Positions 54,016-63,965 of a DNA stretch of 64,000 nucleotides are shown piece after piece. This DNA is from Pseudooceanicola sp. (lineage in GTDB: Bacteria; Pseudomonadota; Alphaproteobacteria; Rhodobacterales; Rhodobacteraceae), in contig NZ_JARGNH010000002.1 in NCBI RefSeq assembly GCF_029213205.1, positions 96,495 through 160,494 of the forward strand, written 5' to 3'. How positions within the stretch are numbered: position 1 is the stretch's first letter; every line of letters starts with the position of its first letter. A model generated the notes under the pieces. The model was not told the origin of the DNA. It worked only from the letters and a program-made list of their open reading frames with translations, and made no database searches. Position numbers and translations under genes: made by a program.

Positions 54016-54213
54016 CCGAAAAACCCCCGGTCTGAATGCCCGAATTCGCCGTGATATTCGGGAAAATCCCCGGGCTACGCGGCGTTTTTGCGTCTTTTTC
54101 TTCCCATTCTGCCAACCCGCGCCTGCAACGCTTGCGCTCGCCCTGACTGTGGGTCTAGAAGGCCGCGCAACGGGTTCCCACCCGACCGGTTTCCCCAATC
54201 ACGAAGGTTCCCC

Positions 54214-55929
54214 ATGCACATCGCCAATCTCGCGCCAATCCCCGAACTGTTCGTATCCTATGACAGCGCCCAGAAGTTGAAGCTGGAGGCGGCTGAGCTG
54301 ACCAGTTGGGATTTGACCCCGCGCCAGATTTGCGACCTCGAATTGCTGATGAACGGCGGCTTCAACCCGCTGAAAGGGTTCCTGTCGGAGGCCGATTACA
54401 ACGGTGTGGTCGAAGAGATGCGGCTGACCGACGGGTCGCTCTGGCCGATGCCGATCACCCTCGACGTCTCCGAAGACTTTGCCGACACGATCGAACTGGG
54501 TCAGGACATCGCGCTGCGCGACCAGGAGGGCGTGATCCTCGGCACCATGACGGTCACCGACCGCTGGACCCCGGACAAATCCAACGAGGCGGTCAAGGTC
54601 TTTGGCGCCGATGACATCGCCCATCCGGCGGTGAATTATCTGCATCACACGGCAGGCAAGATCTACCTCGGCGGGCCGGTCACCGGCATTCAGCAACCGG
54701 TGCATTACGATTTCCGTGGCCGCCGCGACACCCCGAACGAGCTGCGCGCCCTGTTTCGCAAACTGGGCTGGCGCCGTGTCGTCGCCTTCCAGACCCGCAA
54801 CCCGCTGCACCGTGCGCATCAGGAGCTGACCTTTCGCGCCGCGAAAGAGGCGCAAGCCAACCTGCTGATTCACCCGGTGGTCGGGATGACCAAGCCTGGC
54901 GATGTCGATCACTTCACCCGGGTGCGCTGCTATGAGGCGGTGCTGGACAAATACCCCTCCTCGACCACCACGATGAGCCTGCTGAACCTCGCCATGCGGA
55001 TGGCCGGCCCGCGTGAGGCGGTCTGGCATGGGCTGATCCGCGCCAACCACGGCTGCACCCATTTCATCGTCGGGCGCGACCATGCCGGACCCGGCAAGAA
55101 TTCGCAGGGCGAAGATTTCTACGGCCCCTATGACGCGCAGGATCTGTTCCGCGAACATCAGGCCGACATCGGCGTCGAAATGGTCGATTTCAAGCACATG
55201 GTCTATGTGCAGGAGCGCGCCCAATACGAACCCAATGACGAAATCGCCGACCGCGACAACGTCACCATCCTCAACATCTCGGGCACCGAACTGCGCCGCC
55301 GCCTGGCCGAAGGGCTGGAGATCCCGGAATGGTTCTCGTTCCCGGAAGTGGTGTCAGAGCTGCGCAAGACCCGGCCACCGCGCTCCAAACAAGGGTTCAC
55401 CGTGTTTTTCACCGGCCTTTCCGGCTCGGGAAAATCCACCATCGCCAACGCCCTGATGGTCAAGCTGATGGAGATGGGCGGTCGCCCGGTCACCCTTCTG
55501 GATGGCGATATCGTGCGGAAGAACCTGTCCTCCGAACTCGGCTTTTCCAAGGAACACCGCGATCTGAACATCCGCCGCATCGGCTATGTTGCCAGTGAGA
55601 TCACCAAGAACGGCGGCATCGCCATCTGCGCCCCGATCGCGCCCTATGCCACCACCCGCCGTGCGGTGCGTGAAGACGTTGAACAATTCGGCGCCTTCAT
55701 CGAGGTGCATGTGGCGACCAGCATCGAAGAATGCGAACGCCGCGACCGCAAGGGCCTGTACAAGCTGGCCCGCGAAGGCAAGATCAAGGAATTCACCGGG
55801 ATTTCCGACCCCTACGATGTGCCCGCGACGCCGGAACTGGCGCTCGACACGGAAAATGTCGAGGTCGACAATTGCGCCCATCAGGTGATCCTGAAGCTGG
55901 AAAGCATGGGGCTGATCGCGGCGCATTAA
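54214..55929 (+). CDS. cysNC-like sat-cysC: bifunctional sulfate adenylyltransferase / adenylylsulfate kinase
   Basis: The 571-residue fusion has an N-terminal single-chain ATP sulfurylase with QTRNPLHRAHQELTFRAAKE (QxRNPxHxxH) and GRDHAGPG. The C-terminal APS kinase (from about residue 390) has P-loop GLSGSGKST and the DGDIVRKNLSSELGFSKEHR segment. It makes APS and then PAPS. Since CysH in this window is the APS-using type, the kinase half may serve sulfotransferases rather than cysteine synthesis. ATG 54214 gives MHIANLAPIPELF. The upstream open frame to 54088 has no family-like sequence. Confidence 0.93.
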   Translation: MHIANLAPIPELFVSYDSAQKLKLEAAELTSWDLTPRQICDLELLMNGGFNPLKGFLSEADYNGVVEEMRLTDGSLWPMPITLDVSEDFADTIELGQDIALRDQEGVILGTMTVTDRWTPDKSNEAVKVFGADDIAHPAVNYLHHTAGKIYLGGPVTGIQQPVHYDFRGRRDTPNELRALFRKLGWRRVVAFQTRNPLHRAHQELTFRAAKEAQANLLIHPVVGMTKPGDVDHFTRVRCYEAVLDKYPSSTTTMSLLNLAMRMAGPREAVWHGLIRANHGCTHFIVGRDHAGPGKNSQGEDFYGPYDAQDLFREHQADIGVEMVDFKHMVYVQERAQYEPNDEIADRDNVTILNISGTELRRRLAEGLEIPEWFSFPEVVSELRKTRPPRSKQGFTVFFTGLSGSGKSTIANALMVKLMEMGGRPVTLLDGDIVRKNLSSELGFSKEHRDLNIRRIGYVASEITKNGGIAICAPIAPYATTRRAVREDVEQFGAFIEVHVATSIEECERRDRKGLYKLAREGKIKEFTGISDPYDVPATPELALDTENVEVDNCAHQVILKLESMGLIAAH

Positions 55930-55951
55930 GCACCCTTCCCCTGATCGCATA

Positions 55952-55989
55952 AAACGCCCGGAGCACTCTCCGGGCGTTTGGCTTTTCCA
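55952..55989 (+). terminator. intrinsic terminator after sat-cysC
   Basis: A perfect 12-bp stem AAACGCCCGGAG (55952-55963) and CTCCGGGCGTTT (55968-55979) with loop CACT is followed by a T-rich tail (GGCTTTT). This is the clearest intrinsic terminator in the window and isolates the gene from the glycosyltransferase. Confidence 0.9.
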
Positions 55990-56001
55990 ACCCCACCACC
56001 C

Positions 56002-56877
56002 ATGTTAAGCGCGGAACCGAAACCACGGCTGGATGTGACCGATATGTTTGTGATCTCTCTTTCCACGGTGCCACCGCGCTTTGACAAGATTGGCCCGACT
56101 CTGGACTGCCTGCTGCGACAGACGGCGAAGCCGGACAAGATCATCGTCTATATTCCGAAATCCTATCCGCGCTTTCCCGATTACGACGGCAGCCTCCCGC
56201 AGGTGCCGGAGGGGGTTGAGGTGCATGTCTGCGAGCGCGACTTTGGCCCCGCCACCAAGGTTCTGCCTGCGGTTCAGGAATTCAAGGGTCAGGATGTCGA
56301 CATCCTGTTCTGCGACGATGATGCGCTTTACCCGCCCAACTGGGCGGCGCGGTTCCTAAAGGAGCGCGCCAAGCGTCCGAACGCGGCCATTGCCTCAGAT
56401 GGCACCGAGGCGCGCGACGATGCGCCCGCCACAATGGAACGCGCGCATCAGCCACGGGCCCTGCGGCTGTGGCGCAAGACCGATCCGGTCTATCAAACCC
56501 GCCGTCTGCTGCGCTGGATCAAGGGCCGCCTGACCGGCAAGCCACAGCCGGTCGCAACCCGGCGTTCACACCTGCGGTCTGGTTATGTCGACGTCGTGCT
56601 GGGCTATGGCGGGGTGCTGGTGCGCCCGGAGTTCTTTGACGACGACGCCTTTGAAATCCCGCACGAGCTGCGCTCGGTCGATGATGTCTGGCTGTCCGGA
56701 ATGATCGGCAAGAACGGGGTGCCGATCTGGCTCGACGCCGGGCATCCGTTCATTCCGGCAGGCGATGCTGACACCGCTCAGCCGCTGCACGCCGCCGTTC
56801 ATGCCGGGTTGAACCGCGGCCAGGCGAACAAGGCCTGTATCGAATATATGCGCGCCACCTATGGCATTTGGCCCTGA
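56002..56877 (+). CDS. glycosyltransferase family 2-like protein
   Basis: The protein of 291 residues (277 if ATG 56044 is used) has a GT-A fold pattern. FVISLSTVPPRFDKIGPTLD at the N-terminus is followed by ILFCDDDALYPPNW, a metal-binding DDD/DxD at about residue 110, and GYGGVLVRPEFF. RSVDDVWLSGMI lies in the acceptor half. Neither ATG has a strong ribosome site. A TTG at 55978 lies inside the terminator stem and is rejected. The acceptor is unknown; a cell-surface glycan is likely. Confidence 0.82.
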   Translation: MLSAEPKPRLDVTDMFVISLSTVPPRFDKIGPTLDCLLRQTAKPDKIIVYIPKSYPRFPDYDGSLPQVPEGVEVHVCERDFGPATKVLPAVQEFKGQDVDILFCDDDALYPPNWAARFLKERAKRPNAAIASDGTEARDDAPATMERAHQPRALRLWRKTDPVYQTRRLLRWIKGRLTGKPQPVATRRSHLRSGYVDVVLGYGGVLVRPEFFDDDAFEIPHELRSVDDVWLSGMIGKNGVPIWLDAGHPFIPAGDADTAQPLHAAVHAGLNRGQANKACIEYMRATYGIWP

Positions 56878-56928
56878 GGCGGCAAGGTTTCAGCCAGCAG
56901 CCTTAGCCGTCTCAGCCGTCAAAGACCC

Positions 56929-56956
56929 GCGCCCGGCGCCGGAAAACGCCGGGCGC
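56929..56956. terminator. shared hairpin between the glycosyltransferase and DUF1150 genes
   Basis: GCGCCCGGCG (56929-56938) and CGCCGGGCGC (56947-56956) form a perfect 10-bp stem with an 8-base loop between two convergent genes. It could end both transcripts, though T-runs are weak on either side. Confidence 0.55.
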
Positions 56957-56969
56957 AGATCGTTTCAGA

Positions 56970-57203
56970 TCAGTGCACCGTCACCGGTACATAATCGTGC
57001 TGGCGCGCCAGGATAAAGGCCAGCTTGCGGTCTTTCACCAGCGCCAGCCGTTCGCCATCGGCGTCACAGACCGCATAGACAGTATCAGCGCCCTCGGCCT
57101 GCTCACGCACCTCTTCGGGCAGTTCTTTCACCGCCACCGGACGGATGTAAACGATCTGCTGTTCACCTTCGCCCACTGCATTCACATTATATTGTTCATT
57201 CAT
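56970..57203 (-). CDS. DUF1150 family protein paired with Hsp20
   Basis: The 77-residue acidic protein matches DUF1150 (IVYIRPVAVKELPEEVREQA, VYAVCDADGERLALVKDRKL, AFILARQHDYVPVTVH). It starts four bases after the Hsp20 stop, a pairing conserved in alphaproteobacteria, and so is heat-shock co-regulated. Biochemical function is not known. Confidence 0.88.
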   Translation of the reverse strand: MNEQYNVNAVGEGEQQIVYIRPVAVKELPEEVREQAEGADTVYAVCDADGERLALVKDRKLAFILARQHDYVPVTVH

Positions 57204-57207
57204 AGCT

Positions 57208-57621
57208 CTACCCCTTCCTGATCCGCACGGTTTGCACCACGCGCTCTGGTTCGGCCCGGTTCAGGTCAACGTGCAACAGCCCGTTTTCCATCTGTGCCTC
57301 ACCCACATCCACCCCTTCGGCCAACACGAAAGAGCGCTGGAATTGCCGCCCCGCGATGCCGCGGTGCAGAAACACCCGGTCATCGCCCTCTTCGGTCTGG
57401 CGGCCACGGATGACCAATTGCCGATCCTCGACGGTGATCGACAGATCCGCCTCGGCAAACCCGGCGACCGCCAGGGTGATCCGATACGAGGTGTCAGATG
57501 TCTGTTCGATATTGAACGGTGGGTAACCCTCGTTGCCGGATTTCGCATTGCGTTCCAGCAGCCGTTCCAATTGTTCGAACCCCAGCAGATAGGGATGCGA
57601 GCCCAAACTCAGTTTCGTCAT
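57208..57621 (-). CDS. small heat shock protein, Hsp20 family
   Basis: The 137-residue IbpA-type chaperone has an alpha-crystallin domain (YPPFNIEQTSDTSYRITLAV, AGFAEADLSITVEDRQLVIR) and ends with the conserved ENGLLHVDLNRAEPE. It holds unfolding proteins as oligomers. A good sigma32-type promoter lies 60-90 bases upstream, and DUF1150 follows in the same unit. Confidence 0.94.
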   Translation of the reverse strand: MTKLSLGSHPYLLGFEQLERLLERNAKSGNEGYPPFNIEQTSDTSYRITLAVAGFAEADLSITVEDRQLVIRGRQTEEGDDRVFLHRGIAGRQFQRSFVLAEGVDVGEAQMENGLLHVDLNRAEPERVVQTVRIRKG

Positions 57622-57680
57622 CGACGTGTCCTTACAAAGCGACCATCAGCGGGATCCCGTTGCGGCAATCCTCTTGCGGT

Positions 57681-57711
57681 AAATATGGGGGCAGACCGGG
57701 CCCGGTGCAAG
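57681..57711 (-). promoter_or_regulatory. RpoH (sigma32)-type promoter of hsp20-DUF1150
   Basis: On the minus strand CTTGCA (57711-57706) is followed after 15 bases by CCCCATATTT (57690-57681). This matches the sigma32 consensus CTTGAA...CCCCATnT closely, with the -10 about 60 bases before the hsp20 start. Confidence 0.7.
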
Positions 57712-57817
57712 ATCTGGGGGCGCATTGGCCTGCGTCAGGATTTCATCCCTGCCGGGGCTATCGCAGACCCGCGCGCCGCGATACTCTGTAGCGCAGCTTG
57801 CAGACAGAGGCTCTCCG

Positions 57818-58042
57818 ATGAACGCACAGAATGACATCTCGATGAAGAATGATGAGGTGCTGCGCGTCGAGCTCGAGGTGTTCCGCCGCCAGCACCAGGA
57901 TCTGGACGCCGCCATCCGCGCCCTGCATGACAGCGGCACCGCCGATGCGCTGACCCTGCAACGGTTGAAGAAACAAAAGCTGCACCTCAAGGACAAGATC
58001 GCCGCGATCGAAGACCGGCTGACCCCGGATATCATCGCCTGA
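57818..58042 (+). CDS. DUF465 (YdcH-like) small coiled-coil protein
   Basis: The 74-residue protein has the YdcH/DUF465 helical hairpin: LRVELEVFRRQHQDLDAAIR, then LTLQRLKKQKLHLKDKIAAI. ATG 57818 follows GAGG; earlier in-frame starts have no such site. It is transcribed toward purE, 110 bases away. Function not established. Confidence 0.85.
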   Translation: MNAQNDISMKNDEVLRVELEVFRRQHQDLDAAIRALHDSGTADALTLQRLKKQKLHLKDKIAAIEDRLTPDIIA

Positions 58043-58152
58043 CCCGGACTGACCGGCGCTCAGCCAGAGCTGCCAAATGCATCCCGCCTTGACGATTGCA
58101 TGTGCGCCGCCGTCGGCTATAACCCGAACCGCGTGGATCGAGGGAGACCCAA

Positions 58153-58641
58153 ATGGCAGATCTGACCGTCGGCATCATCATGGGCAGTCAATCCGACTGG
58201 CCAACGATGAAACAGGCCGCGCTGATCCTGGACGAGCTGGGCGTCGCCTATGAAACCCGCATCGTCAGCGCCCATCGCACCCCCGACCGGCTGTGGAGCT
58301 ATGGCAAAGAGGCCGCCGGGCGCGGCCTCAAGGTGATCATCGCCGGGGCCGGCGGCGCGGCGCATCTGCCCGGGATGATGGCGTCGAAAACCCGGCTGCC
58401 GGTGATCGGCGTGCCGGTGCAGACCAAAGCACTGTCCGGCGTCGACAGCCTCTATTCCATCGTCCAGATGCCACGTGGCTATCCGGTCGCCACCATGGCG
58501 ATCGGCGCGTCCGGCGCGGCCAATGCCGGGCTGATGGCGGCGGCGATCCTCGCCACTTCGGACGCGGCGCTCGCCGCGCGGCTCGACGCCTGGCGCGCCG
58601 CCCTCACCGCCTCGATCCCCGAAAGCCCGGCTGATGAGTGA
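58153..58641 (+). CDS. purE: 5-(carboxyamino)imidazole ribonucleotide mutase
   Basis: PurE converts N5-CAIR to CAIR in purine biosynthesis. The 162-residue class I enzyme has [36 protein letters not shown] and [19 protein letters not shown]. It overlaps purK by eight bases. Confidence 0.96.
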   Translation: MADLTVGIIMGSQSDWPTMKQAALILDELGVAYETRIVSAHRTPDRLWSYGKEAAGRGLKVIIAGAGGAAHLPGMMASKTRLPVIGVPVQTKALSGVDSLYSIVQMPRGYPVATMAIGASGAANAGLMAAAILATSDAALAARLDAWRAALTASIPESPADE

Positions 58642-59698
58642 CATCCGCACCATCGGCATCCTCGGCGGCGGCCAATTGGGCCGGATGCTGGCGCTGGCCG
58701 CCGCAAGGCTGGGCCTGCGCTGCCATATCTTCGAACCCGGCGCCACCCCGCCCGCCGGCGATGTCGCCCATGCGCTGACCACTGCCGATTATGACGACGA
58801 GACCGCGCTGCGGGCCTTTGCCCAATCGGTCGATGTGATCACCTATGAGTTTGAAAACATTCCGACTTCGACCCTCGACCAGCTCGAACAGCTGCGCCCG
58901 ATCCACCCCAACCGCGAGGCGCTGCGGATCTCTCAGGACCGGCTCACCGAAAAGGCGTTTCTGCAAGATCTCGGGCTGAGCACCGCCCCCTATGCCGCCG
59001 TCGACGAGGCCGCCAGCCTGGCCGCGGCCATCGCCGATATCGGCACCCCGGCGATCCTGAAAACCCGCCGCTTCGGCTATGACGGCAAGGGGCAGATGCG
59101 CCTCGCCTCAGCCGATGACGCGGCCGCGGCACTGGCCGCTCTGGCAGGCGCCCCGGCGATCCTTGAGGGTCTTGTCGATTTCAACGCCGAAATCTCGGTG
59201 ATCGCGGCGCGCAGCCCGACGGGCGAGGTCGCCTGCTATGACCCCGGCGTCAATCACCACAGCGACGGCATCCTGCGCACCACCAGTGTTCCCGCGCCGA
59301 TCCCGGCGATGCTGCGGACCGATGCGGTGCTGCTGGCCTCGCGGATTCTCAACGCGCTCGATTATGTCGGGGTGCTGGGGGTGGAATTGTTCGTCACCGA
59401 CGCTGGGCTGGTGGTCAATGAAATTGCCCCACGGGTGCATAATTCCGGCCATTGGACCCAGAACGGCTGTGCTGTCGATCAGTTCGAACAGCATATCCGC
59501 GCCATCGCGGGCTGGCCGCTGGGCGATGGCAGCCGCCATAGTGACGTCACCATGCAGAACCTGATCGGCGATGACATGGACCAGGTCCCGGCCCTTGCCC
59601 GGCAAGCCGACAGCGCCCTGCATCTCTATGGCAAGGCCGAAACCCGGCCGGGCCGCAAGATGGGCCATGTCAATATCGTCAAGCCACGGGCCACTTAA
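58634..59698 (+). CDS. purK: 5-(carboxyamino)imidazole ribonucleotide synthase
   Basis: PurK makes N5-CAIR from AIR, ATP and bicarbonate, supplying PurE. The 354-residue ATP-grasp protein has [57 protein letters not shown] and a C-terminal [14 protein letters not shown]. Confidence 0.96.
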   Translation: MSDIRTIGILGGGQLGRMLALAAARLGLRCHIFEPGATPPAGDVAHALTTADYDDETALRAFAQSVDVITYEFENIPTSTLDQLEQLRPIHPNREALRISQDRLTEKAFLQDLGLSTAPYAAVDEAASLAAAIADIGTPAILKTRRFGYDGKGQMRLASADDAAAALAALAGAPAILEGLVDFNAEISVIAARSPTGEVACYDPGVNHHSDGILRTTSVPAPIPAMLRTDAVLLASRILNALDYVGVLGVELFVTDAGLVVNEIAPRVHNSGHWTQNGCAVDQFEQHIRAIAGWPLGDGSRHSDVTMQNLIGDDMDQVPALARQADSALHLYGKAETRPGRKMGHVNIVKPRAT

Positions 59699-59706
59699 CG
59701 CCCTCC

Positions 59707-59764
59707 GCTTCCTCTGGTCAAAAATATCCCCGCCGGAGGCCTGGCGATTTCCACAGGAAATCGC
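59707..59764 (-). repeat. hairpin plus CCTCCGGCGGG-ATATTTTTG element, copy 2
   Basis: On the minus strand the stem GCGATTTCC/GGAAATCGC (59764-59744) is followed by GGCCTCCGGCGGG, G, ATATTTTTG and an AGAGGAAGC end (59741-59707). It lies 37 bases past the PhnM stop in the same direction. It mirrors copy 1 at 29248-29305, with a different stem but the same conserved tail. Confidence 0.6.
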
Positions 59765-59800
59765 AACTCTTCGCGCCCAGGTTCCCGGCCCGACCCGCCC

Positions 59801-60952
59801 TCAGCCGATCAGCGCCGCCGCCACCGTCCCGGCGGCATAGCGGATCTCGCCCGCCGCAAGGGTCGCGCCGACGACACCGCTCTCGGGATCAAGGATCACC
59901 AGGTCGCCGCGCAAACCCGGCAGCAAGCGGCCCCGATCCGTCAGCCCCAACAGCCCGGCAGGCCGTTCCGACACCAGCGCCCAGGCCGCGGGCCAGCCGA
60001 TCTCGGCCACCAGCGCCAGCGCCGCCAGCCGTGGCGCGGGATAGTGATAATCCGAGGCCAGCGCGTCGCAGAATCCGGCCCGCACCACCTCTGCCGCCGC
60101 CACATGCCCGGCGTGAGAGCCGCCGCGCAGCAGATTCGGCGCCCCCATAACCACCGCATCGCCCGCCATCGTCGCCGCCTCGGCCGCCGCCAGGCTTTCG
60201 GGAAATTCGGAAATCCGCACCCCGCGCCCCCGCCAGAGCGCCCGCGCCGCCGCATTGGCATCGTCATGAGAGCCCAGGCGCAGCCCCCGCGCCGCCAGAT
60301 CTGCGGCCAACGCCGTCACCGCCTCCGGCACCTCGCCGCCGCGCCCGTGCAGCGCCTCGATCAGCTGCCGATGCGCCTCGGGTGAGCGACCGGATTTCAG
60401 CGCCTGCCCAACCAGCCGTGGCACGCTGCGCCCGGCTGCCAGCGCCGCATGCGGCAGGTGATCGTTGAACACCACATAACCGACACCGAAGCGCGCGATG
60501 GCCTCGGCAATCCGGGGATAGTCGTCGATCAGATGGGTCTCGACCCGCAATTGCGCCCGCAGATCGGTGGTGAAGGCGCCCGGCATCTCCGCCAGCGCCG
60601 CCAGCATCGCCAGAGCAAAATCGGGGCCGCGCATGCCGCCCTCCCAACTCCAGAACTGGGCCAGCACCGCGGTGGTGATGCCGTTCGCCGCCAGCTCGGC
60701 CTCGGTGGCGCACAGACCCTGGCGCAGATCGCGCATCGCGCCCCGGCGCGGTGCCAGATGGCGCTCGAACCCGTCGCCATGCAGATCGACGATCCCCGGC
60801 AGCACCAGCCAGCCCGGCAACGACACCGCCCGTCCCGGCGTCGCCTCACTGAGCAGACCACCGGCCAGGCCGAGCGGTGCCGTGCTCAGCCCGTCAGGGC
60901 GCAGGATGCGGGCATCGGTAATATGAAAGGGGGTCAACATGGCGCCCGGCAT
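59801..60952 (-). CDS. phnM: alpha-D-ribose 1-methylphosphonate 5-triphosphate diphosphatase
   Basis: PhnM is the amidohydrolase-fold enzyme of the C-P lyase pathway that releases pyrophosphate from the ribose methylphosphonate triphosphate intermediate. The 383-residue protein has PGIVDLHGDGFERHLAPRRG (the PhnM metal site), NGITTAVLAQFWSWEGGMRG, VVFNDHLPH and ASDYHYPAPRL. No other phn gene is adjacent. The start may be 60952 or four codons later at 60940. Dihydroorotase or NagA-like function was considered, but the HGDxxER motif is PhnM-specific. Confidence 0.85.
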   Translation of the reverse strand: MPGAMLTPFHITDARILRPDGLSTAPLGLAGGLLSEATPGRAVSLPGWLVLPGIVDLHGDGFERHLAPRRGAMRDLRQGLCATEAELAANGITTAVLAQFWSWEGGMRGPDFALAMLAALAEMPGAFTTDLRAQLRVETHLIDDYPRIAEAIARFGVGYVVFNDHLPHAALAAGRSVPRLVGQALKSGRSPEAHRQLIEALHGRGGEVPEAVTALAADLAARGLRLGSHDDANAAARALWRGRGVRISEFPESLAAAEAATMAGDAVVMGAPNLLRGGSHAGHVAAAEVVRAGFCDALASDYHYPAPRLAALALVAEIGWPAAWALVSERPAGLLGLTDRGRLLPGLRGDLVILDPESGVVGATLAAGEIRYAAGTVAAALIG

Positions 60953-61144
60953 AACGCCAAGCGCCGTCGTCGAACAGCCCGGGCGTCAGATTGCCGAAAA
61001 GGCCGGGGCATGGATCAACCCGCCCGAAGCGAGCGCAGCGTGATCCGCGGCAGTGGCGCTGGTGGGTTTGACCTGCATTGACACAATTTCAGCGCTGGCC
61101 CGGCACAGGCAGACCGCCCCCTGCCCTCGCCCCGCGCACATAAG

Positions 61145-61377
61145 AAAAGGGGCCCCAGACGGGACCCCTTTGTGATGCTTTGAGCGGTGGGCGCTCGCAG
61201 ATTGGCCGGGGCCGACCCACTGTCGCCTGTCGGTCAAATTCGCGTTTCGAATTCCGCAGGACAAAGGGGCCCGCGTTGCCGGGGCCCCTTTGCTCAGATC
61301 GGGCCGGGGGCTCTCGAAGAATGGCCTTGCCACTCTCCTGCCGCCTCCGAGATCAAATTCGCGGAGCGAATCTGATC

Positions 61378-61378
<1 letters not shown>
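61145..61378. repeat. diverged 117-bp tandem duplication downstream of groEL
   Basis: Two units each begin with a terminator-like stem: AAAGGGG-C-CCC/GGG-A-CCCCTTT at 61146-61171, and CAAAGGGGCCC/GGGCCCCTTTG at 61262-61292. In each, a TCAAATTCGCG motif follows exactly 88 bases after the unit start (61233/61350), and GCTC-CG-GA-TGGCC blocks align between them. The second unit's last inverted repeat (61350-61362 and 61366-61378) reaches the groEL stop codon. The stems probably terminate groESL transcription. The rest of the 425-base gap 60953-61377 holds no gene. Confidence 0.55.
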
Positions 61379-63036
<1,658 letters not shown>

Positions 63037-63070
63037 TCAAATCTTTGTGAATTCAACGGGATCGGCGAAA

Positions 63071-63358
63071 TCAGGCAAGAATGCCCATGATGTCGCTTTC
63101 CTTCATGATCAACAGCTCTTCGCCGTCGAGCGTGATCTCGGTGCCCGACCATTTGCCGAACAGGATCTTGTCGCCCGCCTTGACGTCCATTGCTATCCGG
63201 TCACCGTCGTCATCCTTGGCACCGGCGCCCACGGCGACGACTTCGCCTTCGGCCGGCTTTTCTTTGGCGCTGTCGGGGATGATCAGCCCGCCTTTGGTTT
63301 TTTCTTCGCTTTCGGTGCGGCGAACCAGCACCCGGTCATGCAGCGGTGTAAATGCCAT
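63071..63358 (-). CDS. groES: co-chaperonin GroES
   Basis: The 95-residue lid protein of GroEL starts [14 protein letters not shown]. It has the mobile-loop region [18 protein letters not shown] and the C-terminal [17 protein letters not shown] 63358 is preceded by AAGGAG nine bases upstream; an open frame extends 11 codons further without such a site. Confidence 0.97.
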   Translation of the reverse strand: MAFTPLHDRVLVRRTESEEKTKGGLIIPDSAKEKPAEGEVVAVGAGAKDDDGDRIAMDVKAGDKILFGKWSGTEITLDGEELLIMKESDIMGILA

Positions 63359-63421
63359 CTCTGAGGCTCCTTGGCTCAAAGTTTCCCACAAGAGACTTCG
63401 CGGGCGTTCCCGGCGAAGCCG

Positions 63422-63448
63422 TTATCACTCGCTTTGATCGAGTGCTAA
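63422..63448 (-). promoter_or_regulatory. CIRCE element (HrcA operator) of groESL
   Basis: The minus strand reads TTAGCACTC, nine bases, GAGTGATAA (63448-63422). One position differs from the consensus TTAGCACTC-N9-GAGTGCTAA. It lies in the groES leader, immediately downstream of the promoter, where HrcA binding blocks transcription. Confidence 0.92.
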
Positions 63449-63455
63449 CAGCGCG

Positions 63456-63484
63456 TAGGTAAGGAGGCCACGGGGGGCTGTCAA
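63456..63484 (-). promoter_or_regulatory. groESL promoter
   Basis: TTGACA (63484-63479) is followed after 17 bases by TACCTA (63461-63456) on the minus strand, directly upstream of CIRCE. The perfect -35 and correct spacing fit a housekeeping-sigma promoter under HrcA control; overlap with an RpoH promoter is possible. Confidence 0.65.
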
Positions 63485-63530
63485 GCAAAGGATTTCGAAA
63501 AAACAACTGCAATTGACGCGTTGCGCGCAC

Positions 63531-63572
63531 CCGCGCCTGTGTCCTCAAAATCCGCGCCTGTGTCCTCAAAAT
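63531..63572 (+). repeat. 21-bp perfect tandem duplication upstream of cspA
   Basis: A 21-base unit beginning CCGCGCCTGTGTCCTC occurs at 63531-63551 and again at 63552-63572, between the groES and cold-shock genes. It lies 160-200 bases before the csp start, where the promoter or the long cold-shock leader would begin. Confidence 0.8.
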
Positions 63573-63730
63573 CAAAGAAATGCTACTTGAAAAGTTGCCG
63601 AAAAAAGGCCATCTGTATGACGCTTAGTTTCTACCGTCGATCTACTGTTTGCTGCACGGCTACAGGCTTCGGATGCTTGGACGAGCCGAGTTGCCGCATT
63701 CTGCGGGCAGCATGAGTAAGGAGACACACA

Positions 63731-63937
63731 ATGGCTACTGGCGTTGTGAAATGGTTTAACACCACCAAAGGTTACGGCTTCATCGCACCCGATGGCGGCA
63801 GCAAAGACGTTTTCGTGCACATCAGCGCACTGGAACGTTCGGGCATGACCGGGCTGGAAGAAGGCGCGAAAGTGACCTTCGACATCGAACCGGGCCGCGA
63901 CGGTCGCGAAAGCGCGTCGAACCTGACCCTGTCCTAA
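63731..63937 (+). CDS. cspA: cold shock protein, CspA family
   Basis: The 68-residue OB-fold protein binds single-stranded RNA and DNA. It has RNP1 KGYGFIAP and RNP2 VFVHISAL, with the N-terminus [25 protein letters not shown] lies nine bases before ATG 63731. A long upstream region (63573-63730) without genes fits the extended 5' leader of cold-shock mRNAs. Confidence 0.95.
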   Translation: MATGVVKWFNTTKGYGFIAPDGGSKDVFVHISALERSGMTGLEEGAKVTFDIEPGRDGRESASNLTLS

Positions 63938-63946
63938 GGACAAGGG

Positions 63947-63965
63947 CCTGCCCCTCGCGGGCAGG
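63947..63965 (+). terminator. hairpin after cspA
   Basis: CCTGCCC (63947-63953) and GGGCAGG (63959-63965) form a 7-bp stem with a five-base loop, 10 bases past the cspA stop. No T-run is seen before the window ends, so this is a probable terminator only. Confidence 0.5.

Noticed and set aside
54016..54213. Possible SAM-type riboswitch before sat-cysC
   Set aside because: GGTT(T)CCCC repeats and a small GGGT/ACCC stem are present, but no known SAM-I, SAM-II or SAH core could be aligned by eye. A covariance search would be needed.
61180..61375. Small frames in the region downstream of groEL
   Set aside because: They run through two terminator stems and differ between the two duplicated units, so there is no sign of protein-level conservation.
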